NCBI RefSeq assembly: GCF_900182705.1
Contig: NZ_FXTP01000012.1
Location: 62,001 to 126,000, forward strand
Origin: Gracilimonas mengyeensis
GTDB lineage: Bacteria > Bacteroidota > Rhodothermia > Balneolales > Balneolaceae
Direction of reading: 5' to 3'
DNA: 64,000 nt
The notes beneath the pieces are model-generated. The model was not told the DNA's origin and searched no databases. It was given only the letters and a program-made list of their open reading frames with translations. Below, piece after piece: positions 1 through 8,810 of this stretch (the stretch's first letter is position 1; each line of letters opens with the position of its first letter). The translations under genes were made by a program, and so were the position numbers.

Positions 1-467
1 AAGCCATCTGCATGTCCCCATATGGCAGAGGTGTTGATACCAATCCGTTCCGGATCACGCTCTTCAATAATCTGCGCAAGCCTTGCCCACTGATCGGGCT
101 GCTCTTCAGGATCCCAAGCCCTCTTGAACATCTCTCCTACATCATAGCGGGCTACAGCCAGCGTTTCTATGCCTTTGCCCTCGCCCAGGTCGTGCATCAC
201 CAAAATGGTACGCCTTCGGGCAGCCAGCCAGGTTGCCGGCAACATCGTTTCAATCACCGGGTCCTCGTTGTATTCACGCGATACCACAATCCACAAGTCG
301 ATGTCGGTTTTACGCATCAAATCGGGCAGAACTGTTTGAATTTTGTCTTTCAACAATTCATCAATGACTGCCGCACGTTCTTTCATGGGCAGAATGTGCG
401 GATAATCTTGAGCCTGAGCAGACACAGTGAGAAACAGAACAACCAGGGAAAGCAGAATCTTTTTCAT
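1..467 (-). CDS. M24 family metallopeptidase (Xaa-Pro aminopeptidase-like), 3' part cut by window edge
   Basis: The start codon is at 467 on the minus strand and the frame runs off the left edge, so only about 155 N-terminal residues are visible. Residues 1-20 form a signal peptide (MKKILLSLVVLFLTVSAQAQ). The following segment (PHILPMKERAAVIDELL, then DLWIVVSREYNEDPVIE) matches the N-terminal creatinase-like domain that precedes the pita-bread fold of secreted M24 peptidases in Bacteroidota-like bacteria. The metal-binding C-terminal domain lies outside the window, so activity cannot be judged. The family removes N-terminal residues preceding proline. The export signal implies a periplasmic or surface location. 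Confidence 0.75.
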   Translation of the reverse strand, partial: MKKILLSLVVLFLTVSAQAQDYPHILPMKERAAVIDELLKDKIQTVLPDLMRKTDIDLWIVVSREYNEDPVIETMLPATWLAARRRTILVMHDLGEGKGIETLAVARYDVGEMFKRAWDPEEQPDQWARLAQIIEERDPERIGINTSAIWGHADG

Positions 468-572
468 AGGTAGGTTTGTGTGATTTGAGAACGCCGTGAA
501 TATGGAGAGCTTTGTTGTGAGGTGCAAGGGGGCTAAGGTGTTACGGTGTTAAAGTGTGTTAGTGTTAAGGTA

Positions 573-610
573 CTTTGTGCTTTGTGCTTTGTGCTTTGTG
601 CTTTGTGCTT
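573..610. repeat. Short tandem repeat, 7-bp unit CTTTGTG x5.4
   Basis: Five perfect consecutive CTTTGTG units plus three bases lie between the M24 peptidase start and the DksA-like gene stop. Such a repeat can gain or lose units by slippage. It is upstream of the peptidase on its own strand and downstream of the dksA-like gene, so a length change could affect the peptidase promoter region; that effect is speculative. Confidence 0.85.
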
Positions 611-679
611 AGAATATGTGTTTTACAAAGGTAACCCTCAAAAACCTTTGCGTTCTTTGCGTCTTTGCGGTTTATCTTT

Positions 680-1012
680 TCATCCCACGCATTGAACACA
701 TCGCGTGGTGTGAGGCATGTATTCAAGTCGACCGTATGGAATCTCATTACCGCATTTAGTGCAGATGCCAAAATCTTTCGTATCTGCTCTTTCCTTCGCT
801 TTTTCCAGCCGTTGCAACAGCTTCTTTTTCTCCCGCAATGATGCCTCATTGATGGTTTTGTTGTTGATAGCATCCATCCTTGAAATCCGCCCTATGGAAG
901 CATCCAACGGAATGGGCTTGGTCAATTCCTGCAGTTCCTTGATGTCTTCTTTCAGGACTACTATCTGATCGTCAATAACTTTCTTCAGCTTTTCTTTTTC
1001 GGATGAGGTCAT
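680..1012 (-). CDS. DksA/TraR-type C4 zinc-finger protein
   Basis: A 110-residue protein with a long charged helical N-terminal part (residues about 1-75, coiled-coil-like) and a C-terminal four-cysteine zinc finger: C84-x2-C87 and C105-x2-C108, with the spacing typical of the DksA/TraR family. Family members bind the RNA polymerase secondary channel and modulate transcription initiation, often together with ppGpp. This one lacks an obvious DksA-type acidic DxxDxA loop tip, so it may be a TraR/YbiI-like relative. It is transcribed away from the Crp-like gene's stop on the same strand (24-bp gap), so the two could be co-transcribed. Confidence 0.8.
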   Translation of the reverse strand: MTSSEKEKLKKVIDDQIVVLKEDIKELQELTKPIPLDASIGRISRMDAINNKTINEASLREKKKLLQRLEKAKERADTKDFGICTKCGNEIPYGRLEYMPHTTRCVQCVG

Positions 1013-1036
1013 GGTAGGAAATGATATAAATCTATT

Positions 1037-1618
1037 TTATTTGCCTGCCCTTCTGCGGCGAATCTTGCTTAAAAACTCTGGCGTAATGCCTAAATAGGAG
1101 GCAATGTATTTTTGGGGCACCAATTGTTCTACATCAGGATAAGCTTGTCGGAAAGCCGTGTATTTCTCCTCGGCGGTAAAGGAAATATTGCTGATAATCC
1201 TACGCTGATGACTTATCAATGAATTCTGAAAAATGATTCGGAAATATCGTTCATAACAAGGGGCTTCAGCCAAAAGCTTTTCAAAAGCCTCCGCATTCAA
1301 CACATACACCTCCGTTTCTGTCATTGCTTTGATGCTGTAGCCTGAAGGTTGATGATTCTGGAAAGCAAAAAGATCTGTCGTCCACCACATATCCCGTCCA
1401 AATTGAATCACATGCTGCGTTTCATCAGTGCACGTGTGATAAGTCATCAGGCAACCAGATGCGATCAGACATAAGGGACACTCTTCTTCCCCCTGATCGA
1501 TCAATAATTCATTTTTGGACAGATGCTTTTTTTCAGCAATCTCAAAAAAACGCCCCGCTTGCTCATCGGATAGCTTAACATACTTTCTGAAGTTTTCTAT
1601 GATCTCAGGTTTCTCCAT
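1037..1618 (-). CDS. Crp/Fnr family transcriptional regulator
   Basis: 193 residues. The N-terminal half (about residues 10-120) has the cyclic-nucleotide-binding beta-roll pattern, including LLIDQGEEE, LIASGCLMTYH and FGRDMWWTTDLFAF. The C-terminal part is a short winged-helix HTH: VPQKYIASYLGITPEFLSKIRRR at about 166-188 has the recognition-helix form of this family. No Fnr-type cysteine cluster is evident. Typical of the short Crp-like regulators of Bacteroidota-related genomes, whose effectors are mostly unknown. Targets cannot be inferred. Confidence 0.85.
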   Translation of the reverse strand: MEKPEIIENFRKYVKLSDEQAGRFFEIAEKKHLSKNELLIDQGEEECPLCLIASGCLMTYHTCTDETQHVIQFGRDMWWTTDLFAFQNHQPSGYSIKAMTETEVYVLNAEAFEKLLAEAPCYERYFRIIFQNSLISHQRRIISNISFTAEEKYTAFRQAYPDVEQLVPQKYIASYLGITPEFLSKIRRRRAGK

Positions 1619-1733
1619 AACAAATGATAAGAAATAACCATCAAAGGTGTTTCAGCACTTGATGTGAACTTTTTTAGCTCAAGGATACGCATACACTTTA
1701 TAGCAATCCCCAACTCCATAAAAGCTCATAATC

Positions 1734-2705
1734 ATGCACTCATATCAACGTTCTAAAGCCTTCTTATTTTCTTTGATAATATCTTCACTTCTTCTTAGCA
1801 GCTGCGGCGATCCCACTGCCCGGTTACTAAATAAGGTCCCCATCAATTCTGTGGATGTGGAAGTACTGGATGCAAATGGCAACCCCATTCAAGGCGCACA
1901 AGTTGAAGCCTCGAACGGCAGAAAATCTTCTACGGATGAAAAGGGAATGGCTTCTATTCGATTTGGCTCCATAGGCATTCATAATATCACCGTTCTGGCG
2001 GATAATCATATGCCCAATAATATGATTGTAACCATGCCCGCTGACCGTGGCAAAACGCTAACCGCTCAATTGGCCAATCAGGTTGAAATAGGGACTATCA
2101 CTTTTGGCAGCATGAACATGTATCCAATGATGTTCACTTACCTGTTTAACGGGTATGGCTATCAGCTGGAACTAGAAGACTATCCCGAAGGCGGCTGGAC
2201 TGAATGGCGTACCGGTGGAGATGATGGCACCATAATGAAAAAGGCTTTTTTAAAGGAATTAGACAACGGTCAACAATGGTGGCAAATCATCCTGAAAGGA
2301 AATGAGAAAAACGATGAAGATCGATATGTGGCCGAGGTTCTTTTTGCAGAAGACCGTTCGCAAATTGTGCGGATGCGTGAGAAAATTGGTGATGGAGAAG
2401 CACAGGAAAAGCCGGTATCTGAGGGATGGTACAACGAACCCAGGCAACTTACGGAGGAATCCGTCCAGGGTGCCTTGGCTGAAGAAGGCATAAGTGTCAA
2501 AGTGCCTGCCAATACCTTCACAGCCGACCTTCTCGACTTTGGTATGGCGCCAGGCATGTCCATGAAAATGTGGCGGGTTGATAGTAATGAAGTACCCGGA
2601 GGTATTGTAAAGTATGAGTATTCAGGAGATGAAGACGGGGAAATCGCCTCAATGGAACTAACGGATTATGGCACCGATGCAGAAAGTCTTCTTGAAAGCT
2701 TTTAA
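1734..2705 (+). CDS. Lipoprotein with carboxypeptidase-regulatory-like (peptidase-associated) domain
   Basis: 323 residues. A type II signal peptide with lipobox LLSSC (Cys at about residue 25) predicts a lipid anchor. Residues about 42-100 (VDVEVLDANGNPIQGAQVEA through HNITVLADNHMP) form a beta-sandwich of the carboxypeptidase-regulatory-like type, common in surface proteins of this group. The remainder is acidic and not recognised. It is a single-gene unit followed directly by a strong intrinsic terminator. Function unknown. Confidence 0.7.
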   Translation: MHSYQRSKAFLFSLIISSLLLSSCGDPTARLLNKVPINSVDVEVLDANGNPIQGAQVEASNGRKSSTDEKGMASIRFGSIGIHNITVLADNHMPNNMIVTMPADRGKTLTAQLANQVEIGTITFGSMNMYPMMFTYLFNGYGYQLELEDYPEGGWTEWRTGGDDGTIMKKAFLKELDNGQQWWQIILKGNEKNDEDRYVAEVLFAEDRSQIVRMREKIGDGEAQEKPVSEGWYNEPRQLTEESVQGALAEEGISVKVPANTFTADLLDFGMAPGMSMKMWRVDSNEVPGGIVKYEYSGDEDGEIASMELTDYGTDAESLLESF

Positions 2706-2727
2706 TTAAAGCCCAACCTTCGCTTTT

Positions 2728-2757
2728 AAACCACAGGTATCAGCCTGTGGTTTTTTT
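2728..2757 (+). terminator. Intrinsic terminator after the lipoprotein gene
   Basis: A perfect 10-bp stem, AAACCACAGG/CCTGTGGTTT, with a 6-nt loop and a T-run, 23 bp past the lipoprotein stop codon. Confidence 0.9.
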
Positions 2758-3036
2758 AAAATTATATTGTTTAAACACTAATGTTTAAACTTAAAATATT
2801 CCTAATTAGCTTATTTCGATTTTCACTGTGGTTTATAGCACTTAATCACTTGATATTCATTCATTCAAGAATTGAACAAAAACCAAAGTTTAAACACTAA
2901 TCAATGAACAATAAACACATACCACACCAAATAGTGATGGACACCGAATAATTTATTAGCTGCAATTACCCGCCTATTACAGGCATTACCTTCAGAGCCA
3001 TTTTTTATATATCATGTGGACATCAATTATAAAAAA
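2758..3036. repeat. AT-rich intergenic stretch with repeated GTTTAAACACTAAT
   Basis: No gene is seen here. The 14-mer GTTTAAACACTAAT occurs exactly at 2769-2782 and 2888-2901, and GTTTAAAC occurs again at 2783-2790, making the first copy a near palindrome (GTTTAAAC x2). These lie upstream of the TPR gene and could be operator sites, but the regulator is unknown. Confidence 0.5.
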
Positions 3037-4512
3037 ATGAATCCTATGAAACCTCTCCCCCTACTTCTGATAATACTTTGTATTTTTACCAGCACCGCCC
3101 CTCTTCACGCTCAAAATCAGTTACTGGGAAAAGTGGATTTTCCGAACTCAGGCTCGGCCGCTGCACAAGATGATTTTATGGAAGGCGTCCTGTTTTTGCA
3201 CAATTTCGAGTATGAAGATGCCGCACGGGCTTTCCGCCGGGCTCAACAAAAAGATCCGGACTTTGCCCTGGCTTATTACGGGGAAGCCAAAACGCACAAC
3301 CATCCCATTTGGATGCAGCAGGACCAAGATGCAGCCATGGAAGTCCTCAAACGCCTGGCGCCAACCGTGGCTGGTCGACAGGCTAAAGCACCCACACAAC
3401 GAGAGAAAGATTACCTGATGTCACTGGAAGTGTTATATGGCAACACTGCAGAATCTCGGGGCAAAAGTAAAGAAGAGCGAGATGTATTGTACCGGGACGC
3501 CATGAAGCAACTACATGAGAAATACCCGGAAGACCATGAGATAACCACTTATTACGGTCTCTCCATTTTAGGTACAGCACACGAGGGACGCGATTATGCT
3601 ATCTATATGAAAGCTGCCGCTGAGCTCTTTCAGGTGTGGAATGAGAATCAGCAACACCCCGGAGCCGCGCATTATCTTATTCATTCTTTTGATGATCCGG
3701 TGCACGCTCCATTGGGACTACCAATGGCTAAAGCCTACGCTGAAATTGCCCCGGCAGCAGCTCACGCACAACATATGACTTCTCACATTTTCCTGGCGCT
3801 GGGGATGTGGGATGATGTAATTGAAGCCAATATCGTGGCGCGAGACGTGCAAACATCCCGCCAAGAAGAGCTTGATGAGCAACCTACTGTTTGCGGACAT
3901 TACCCGTGGTGGTTAGAATACGGGTATCTCCAAACCGGAGAAACCCGGGAAGCACGGGAGGTACTCGATACTTGCTCCGAACGTATCACCCCTTCAGCAT
4001 CCAACGGTGAAAAGTGGCATTATGCGGTAATGCGCGGCCATCTTATTACTGACACCAAAGATTGGGACCTAAGCTGGCAAATGGATACCGAGTATCAATA
4101 CGATGCGAACAGCCCCGGAGCGCGCAACTTTTTCTTTGCTTCCGGTTATGCATCCGTCCAAAATGGAAACCTTTCCGAAGCTAAAGAACATTTGGATGAA
4201 TTGAATAACACGGCTGATGAAGTTGAAAAAGACATTCAGGTAAAACAACTGCAAGGGTTGATTGCACTGGAAGAAGGCAACCATCAAGAAGGAATGAAAC
4301 TATTACAGGAAGCTGTAGCCACCGAACTATCACTGCCCATTGATTTCGGACCACCGGTCATTGTAAAACCTTCCCTGGAATTACTGGGAGATGTTCTGCT
4401 CGAACAGAAAAACTATCAGCAAGCTTTGGATGTCTACGAACAGCAACTGGAAAGAACACCTAAGCGAAAGCTATCTATCGCCGGAAGAGAAGAAGCTGAA
4501 AAGATGCTGTAA
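3037..4512 (+). CDS. Secreted tetratricopeptide-repeat protein
   Basis: I use the ATG at 3037, giving 491 residues, rather than the upstream GTG at 3016, because MNPMKPLPLLLIILCIFTS then forms the N-terminus of a normal signal peptide ending near PLHAQ. Repeated helical pairs are visible: residues about 50-80 (EGVLFLHNFEYEDAARAFRRA), a middle histidine-rich region (HYLIHSFDDP, HAQHMTSHIFLALG), and C-terminal TPR units (ALEEGNHQEGMKLLQEA, LLEQKNYQQALDVYEQQL). TPR arrays are protein-binding scaffolds. The conserved AAHYLIHSFD and HMxSHIF histidines recall a group of uncharacterised secreted TPR proteins. Function unknown. Confidence 0.75.
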   Translation: MNPMKPLPLLLIILCIFTSTAPLHAQNQLLGKVDFPNSGSAAAQDDFMEGVLFLHNFEYEDAARAFRRAQQKDPDFALAYYGEAKTHNHPIWMQQDQDAAMEVLKRLAPTVAGRQAKAPTQREKDYLMSLEVLYGNTAESRGKSKEERDVLYRDAMKQLHEKYPEDHEITTYYGLSILGTAHEGRDYAIYMKAAAELFQVWNENQQHPGAAHYLIHSFDDPVHAPLGLPMAKAYAEIAPAAAHAQHMTSHIFLALGMWDDVIEANIVARDVQTSRQEELDEQPTVCGHYPWWLEYGYLQTGETREAREVLDTCSERITPSASNGEKWHYAVMRGHLITDTKDWDLSWQMDTEYQYDANSPGARNFFFASGYASVQNGNLSEAKEHLDELNNTADEVEKDIQVKQLQGLIALEEGNHQEGMKLLQEAVATELSLPIDFGPPVIVKPSLELLGDVLLEQKNYQQALDVYEQQLERTPKRKLSIAGREEAEKML

Positions 4513-4618
4513 GCTTTACTCTCTTCTAAAGCGGGTCGACTATTAATGCCTTTACATTAATAAATGTCTATACATTGATGTTTAAACGTAGAAAATGAAG
4601 CACACATGGACATCCAAT

Positions 4619-4742
4619 GCTTGGACTTAGATGAAATACAAATTTGATATTGATTACATGACGGGCACCTGCCGCAAGCGTCTCGCTTATGGCATCTAAT
4701 TCAGTATGTGGTTGACATAGATAAGTCCAAGCGGGACGCTTG
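4619..4742. repeat. Palindromic MITE/REP-like repeat
   Basis: The 321-bp gap between the TPR gene and cysM holds no gene. It contains a perfect 11-bp inverted repeat, GCTTGGACTTA at 4619-4629 and TAAGTCCAAGC at 4722-4732. The right arm runs into a perfect hairpin CAAGCG-GGA-CGCTTG at 4728-4742, and the middle has related CGCAAGCG/CTCGCTTA sequence. This is the organisation of a small non-coding mobile or REP element. Confidence 0.55.
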
Positions 4743-4833
4743 AACCAGGATTGTATTGAAATAAGTGTAGCCAATAAGAAACAATCAACGTTTTAACATC
4801 AATAACTAAACGTTAAGCTGCTATACAAGCACA

Positions 4834-5715
4834 TCAACTTTCGAAAAGCGGGGAACTGAGATAACGATCGCCCCGGTCGCAGGTGATGCAAACAATCACA
4901 CCTTCCTCCAGATCTTCGGCTACTTTTAATGCAGCAACCAAAGCTCCACCGCTGCTCATTCCTGCAAGAATTCCTTCTTCCTTAGCCATGCGTCGGGCTA
5001 ATTCCGTAGCTTCGGTTTCACTCACATCCACAGTTTGATCTACTCGGTCATCTTCAAAAATTTCAGGCAAAAACTCTGGCGACCAGCGCCGGATGCCTGG
5101 TATAGAAGAACCTTCAGTAGGCTGCGTTCCTACAATTTGGATATCAGGGTTTTGGCTTTTTAAATAACGGGATACGCCCATGATGGTCCCGGTTGTCCCC
5201 ATGGCAGAAACGAAGTGTGTGACTTTACCGTCCGTATCGCGCCAAATTTCCGGACCGGTGGTCTTTTCATGCATTTTGTAATTATCGGGATTGGAGAACT
5301 GATTCAACTGGTAGTAACCATGCTCATCAGCCATCTCCTGCGCCAGTTCACGGGAATACTCAATGGTTTTATCGGCTGGCGTCAAAATGACTTCGGCCCC
5401 ATATGCCTTCATCGACTTGATGCGTTCTTCTGTAGCGCTCTCTGGCATAATCAGTTTAATATTCAATCCTTTCATTGACGCAATCATGGCTAAGGCTATG
5501 CCGGTGTTACCGCTTGTTGCCTCTACTAAGGTATCCCCTTCTTCGATATCACCCCGTTCAATGGCACCATTAATCATTCCAAGTGCCGGACGATCTTTGA
5601 CACTTCCTGCCGGGTTTTGCCCCTCCAGCTTACAATAAATCGTTACGTTTTTATTTGTTGGGATATTCTGCAATTCAATCAGTGGCGTATTGCCTATAAG
5701 TTCTTCAATATTCAT
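4834..5715 (-). CDS. cysM: Cysteine synthase B
   Basis: 293 residues, PLP fold type II. The PLP-binding lysine is in NPAGSVKDRPA (K40). The substrate loop SGNTG lies at 68-72, and the glycine-rich phosphate-binding region is MGTTGTIMGVSRYL. The CysM-like stretch GTQPTEGSSIPGIRRW is present. The enzyme makes L-cysteine from O-acetylserine (or sulfocysteine from thiosulfate) in the cytoplasm. It follows the serine acetyltransferase gene on the same strand after 79 bp, giving a two-gene cysteine biosynthesis operon. Confidence 0.92.
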   Translation of the reverse strand: MNIEELIGNTPLIELQNIPTNKNVTIYCKLEGQNPAGSVKDRPALGMINGAIERGDIEEGDTLVEATSGNTGIALAMIASMKGLNIKLIMPESATEERIKSMKAYGAEVILTPADKTIEYSRELAQEMADEHGYYQLNQFSNPDNYKMHEKTTGPEIWRDTDGKVTHFVSAMGTTGTIMGVSRYLKSQNPDIQIVGTQPTEGSSIPGIRRWSPEFLPEIFEDDRVDQTVDVSETEATELARRMAKEEGILAGMSSGGALVAALKVAEDLEEGVIVCITCDRGDRYLSSPLFES

Positions 5716-5794
5716 AATCTTATTGTCCTATTTACGGTGATAATTCCTATCCGCCTTCTCATAAAATCACTCAATATGGAGTTTAATTTTCTAT

Positions 5795-6658
5795 TTATTT
5801 ATAGGTGATCGTATCTGTCTCACCCTCGGCATTAGTCATTTTGGCTTGATAGTAAATTTTGGAATGAGCCGGCACGCTTTTCGTCAGCCATACATTCCCG
5901 CCAATGATGCTGCCTTCTCCTATCACGGTGTCTCCGCCAAGAATAGTCGCACCGGAGTAGATAACTACGTTATCTTCTATGGTAGGATGACGCTTTATCC
6001 GGGCATCTTCTTTTCTGACGCTCAATCCGCCTAAAGTAACGCCCTGGTAAATTTTCACGTAAGCCCCGATCTTAGAGGTCTCTCCTATTACAACTCCGGT
6101 ACCGTGATCAATACAAAAATGATCCCCGATCACGGCGCCGGGATGTATATCAATCCCGGTCTGACGATGAGCATACTCTGAGATAATCCGCGGAATCAGG
6201 TTAATGCCGAGTTTTAATAATTCGTGCGCTATGCGATGTGCCGCCATCGCGTAAAAGCCGGGGTAGGTACGAATCACTTCTCCTTTGCTTTTTGCTGCAG
6301 GATCTCCCTCAAAAATGGCATCAATATCTTGTAATAAAAGTGTTCTTATGTACGGAAGTTTCTCAAAAAAATCCTTCTCCAATCCGTCAGCTTTGCTTTG
6401 CACACACTCTTCATTGTGATTGAGCACTGTTCGTAACTCGTCTTTGCAAGCCCTCATCCGCTTCCGTATCCCTTCTTCTTCCGGATGACGTTCGTATGCA
6501 AATTCGGGAAACAGCATGCCCAGCATATGTTCAAAAAAAGAAATCACCTTTTCAGGTGGCGGGCATTTTGATACATCGCGGTGGGCTTTAGCCAGCTCTG
6601 TTACAAATTTGTTTTCATCTTCCAACATAGAATGCAGTTTTTTTGAGTATATCGACAC
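5795..6658 (-). CDS. cysE: Serine O-acetyltransferase (EpsC/CysE type)
   Basis: 287 residues. An alpha-helical N-terminal domain (residues about 1-165) precedes a left-handed beta-helix of hexapeptide repeats at about 168-270 ([59 protein letters not shown]). The catalytic His/Asp pair is in FCIDHGTG. It transfers acetyl from acetyl-CoA to L-serine, supplying O-acetylserine to the downstream cysM product. The N-terminal extension is of the length seen in EpsC-like enzymes. Confidence 0.92.
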   Translation of the reverse strand: MSIYSKKLHSMLEDENKFVTELAKAHRDVSKCPPPEKVISFFEHMLGMLFPEFAYERHPEEEGIRKRMRACKDELRTVLNHNEECVQSKADGLEKDFFEKLPYIRTLLLQDIDAIFEGDPAAKSKGEVIRTYPGFYAMAAHRIAHELLKLGINLIPRIISEYAHRQTGIDIHPGAVIGDHFCIDHGTGVVIGETSKIGAYVKIYQGVTLGGLSVRKEDARIKRHPTIEDNVVIYSGATILGGDTVIGEGSIIGGNVWLTKSVPAHSKIYYQAKMTNAEGETDTITYK

Positions 6659-6710
6659 AACAAGTAATATACACAGATGAGTTCAGAAGTTGGAAAAACA
6701 GGCTGTTATA

Positions 6711-7478
6711 CTAAAAATTAAAATCGAGCTTAACCTGCCATTTCCCGGCACCTGTAAGCTCCCATAACACCACATACACACCGCCATCTGCATCGTAATC
6801 TCCCCCCACATAATAGCGGCCGGTTTCTAACACATGGCCTTCTGCTATATTCCATAGCTTTGTTTTGCTGATCCCAATCTCATAATTGGGGTTTTTCATA
6901 AAATAATAGCGATCCGCCACTTCCTGCCGGCCTTCTGATTTAGATCCGTTAGCAAGATATACCGTCTCTTGGGTATACAATTCATCAACGTGTTTCTGAG
7001 GATTATGAGCATTCGCCAATTTTATCCATTCCTGTCTTCTTTCATCCAGCTTCGCTTTTACCATCTCGAAGCTATTACCCGTTTCTTCTTCTGGTGAAAA
7101 ATACATATCCACTTCCTTCTTCCAGCCATTTTCGGTATTCCGCCAGCCCGTAACCAGCAAGATTTCATCCTCTTCATTGTACAAATCACCCACGGTCACA
7201 TACCGATCTTCATCATGCCGGAAGATATCAGTCTGTTGATAAGAGCCCGGCAATTTATTTTCATTCGAGTTGACAACATCCATTATTCTTTGAGCTTCTC
7301 CCACTTTTAACTCAGCAAAAACCTGGTATTCGTTAGTCCAATAAAATTCACTTACATCTTCTCCTTTATTTAAGATGTCAAGCCATTGCTGCTGTAAGTC
7401 TTCGAAATCTGGTTGTGCCCAACCCAACAAAGGAAGAAGCATCCATAGTCCGATACAGAAGTATTTTCTGGTAGTCAT
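6711..7478 (-). CDS. Secreted protein with NTF2/SnoaL-like (DUF4440-type) C-terminal domain
   Basis: 255 residues with a signal peptide (residues 1-21, ending LLGWAQ). The C-terminal half (about 140-255) has the cone-barrel pattern of SnoaL/DUF4440 proteins: VDELYTQETVYLANGSKSEGRQEVADRYYF, then alternating beta strands ending in WQVKLDFNF. The N-terminal half looks like a second, diverged copy of the same fold (FYWTNEYQVFAELKVGEAQRIMD). It lies just downstream of cysE's start on the same strand, but a metabolic link is not implied. Role unknown. Confidence 0.6.
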   Translation of the reverse strand: MTTRKYFCIGLWMLLPLLGWAQPDFEDLQQQWLDILNKGEDVSEFYWTNEYQVFAELKVGEAQRIMDVVNSNENKLPGSYQQTDIFRHDEDRYVTVGDLYNEEDEILLVTGWRNTENGWKKEVDMYFSPEEETGNSFEMVKAKLDERRQEWIKLANAHNPQKHVDELYTQETVYLANGSKSEGRQEVADRYYFMKNPNYEIGISKTKLWNIAEGHVLETGRYYVGGDYDADGGVYVVLWELTGAGKWQVKLDFNF

Positions 7479-7664
7479 AATTTTCTCATCTGTTCACCTT
7501 AAGAGGTATTAAGGTTTGTAAATCCAAGTTAAAACACAAATCTGAAATCTCAGAAAAATGGCTTTCATCCGCCCTTGATTTAAAATAATTCTGAATTATC
7601 AGAAACTTTGATTCGGTGCGATGCGTAGAGCGATTCAAATTCACACACATTTTATTTCAACATC

Positions 7665-8783
7665 ATGGCTAAGAAAAAAAGTAAAAAACTGATTTGGACC
7701 ATCACTCTGATTGTAGTGATTTTTGGAGGCGGCGGCTTTTATTACCTCTACAGCAACAATGAAGAACAAGGCCCGCAAGAAGAACCTTTTGTAACTGCTG
7801 AAGTTGGCACCGTGGTAGAAAAAGCACTGGCCGTTGGTACTATCGAACCTGAAAATGAAATCGAAGTTAAATCAAAGATATCCGGCGTGGTCAGCCGCAT
7901 GTTTGCCGAAGCCGGAGATTATGTTGAGAAAGGCGAGCCGCTGATTGAAGTCAGCCCCGACCCCACTCCCCTGGAACTCGCCGAAGCAAAACGTAGCCTG
8001 GAACGTACCCGGATTGAAGCAGAAAACCTGAGGAAAGAACTGGACCGGATGGAAACACTGCTCGAGAAGAATCTTGTCTCCCAGCAACAATACGATCAGT
8101 CTCTTGAACAATTTGACGACGTACAAGTACGCGTACAAATTGCCAAAGAGCGACTGGAATTATTGGAATCCGGCCGTATTAAAATTGGCGACACTATGAT
8201 CGAATCGGTAATTCGGGCTCCAATTAGTGGATACATTCTTGAAGAATTGGTAGACGAAGGCGAACCCGTGGTTCCGCTTACCTCCTACCAGGCAGGTACC
8301 GCGCTTATGACCATGGCCGAAATGGAAAACCTGTTATTTAAAGGCACCGTGGATGAAATTGACATTGGCAAAGTTCAGTTGGGCATGCCGGTTGAAATCA
8401 AAATCGGTGCTTTACCGGCCGATACCATTCTTGGCGAAGTTTCGCACATCTCCCTGAAAGCTCAGGAAGAAGACAACGCCACCGTATTTCCTATCGAAAT
8501 CACCATCACGGATACCAAAGGAGCGGTTCTGCGTGCAGGTTATTCAGCTAATGCCGATATCATCATCCAAAAAATGGAAAACATGGTCACCATCCCCGAA
8601 CGGGTGATTGACATGCGTGATGGCAAAGCTTTTGTAGATGTACCCGGTGAAACGCCTGGCAGTCGTGAAGAAAAAGAAATCACCATTGGCTTGAGCGATG
8701 CCATTACAGTTGCCGTAACCGGCGGACTTGAAGAAGGACAAAAAGTACTGGAACGACCGGTACGCACTTTAACGGTACGCTGA
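7665..8783 (+). CDS. Periplasmic adaptor (membrane fusion protein, HlyD/MacA type)
   Basis: 372 residues. An N-terminal membrane anchor (residues about 8-28) is preceded by a lysine-rich start (MAKKKSKK). The lipoyl/barrel-sandwich domain is split in two (VEPENEIEVKSKISGVVSRMF-like segment about 55-95 and APISGYILEELVDEGEPV about 185-205) around a coiled-coil hairpin (about 97-165). A beta-barrel segment and a C-terminal membrane-proximal domain follow. Such adaptors link an inner-membrane transporter to an outer-membrane channel. The two downstream MacB-type permeases make this a MacA-like partner. Confidence 0.88.
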   Translation: MAKKKSKKLIWTITLIVVIFGGGGFYYLYSNNEEQGPQEEPFVTAEVGTVVEKALAVGTIEPENEIEVKSKISGVVSRMFAEAGDYVEKGEPLIEVSPDPTPLELAEAKRSLERTRIEAENLRKELDRMETLLEKNLVSQQQYDQSLEQFDDVQVRVQIAKERLELLESGRIKIGDTMIESVIRAPISGYILEELVDEGEPVVPLTSYQAGTALMTMAEMENLLFKGTVDEIDIGKVQLGMPVEIKIGALPADTILGEVSHISLKAQEEDNATVFPIEITITDTKGAVLRAGYSANADIIIQKMENMVTIPERVIDMRDGKAFVDVPGETPGSREEKEITIGLSDAITVAVTGGLEEGQKVLERPVRTLTVR

Positions 8784-8810
8784 TAATTTTCACCACAGGG
8801 CACATAAGCC

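Noticed and set aside
12-473. 153-aa open frame on the plus strand
   Set aside because: It is the antisense of the M24 peptidase, which has a clean signal peptide and family motifs on the other strand.
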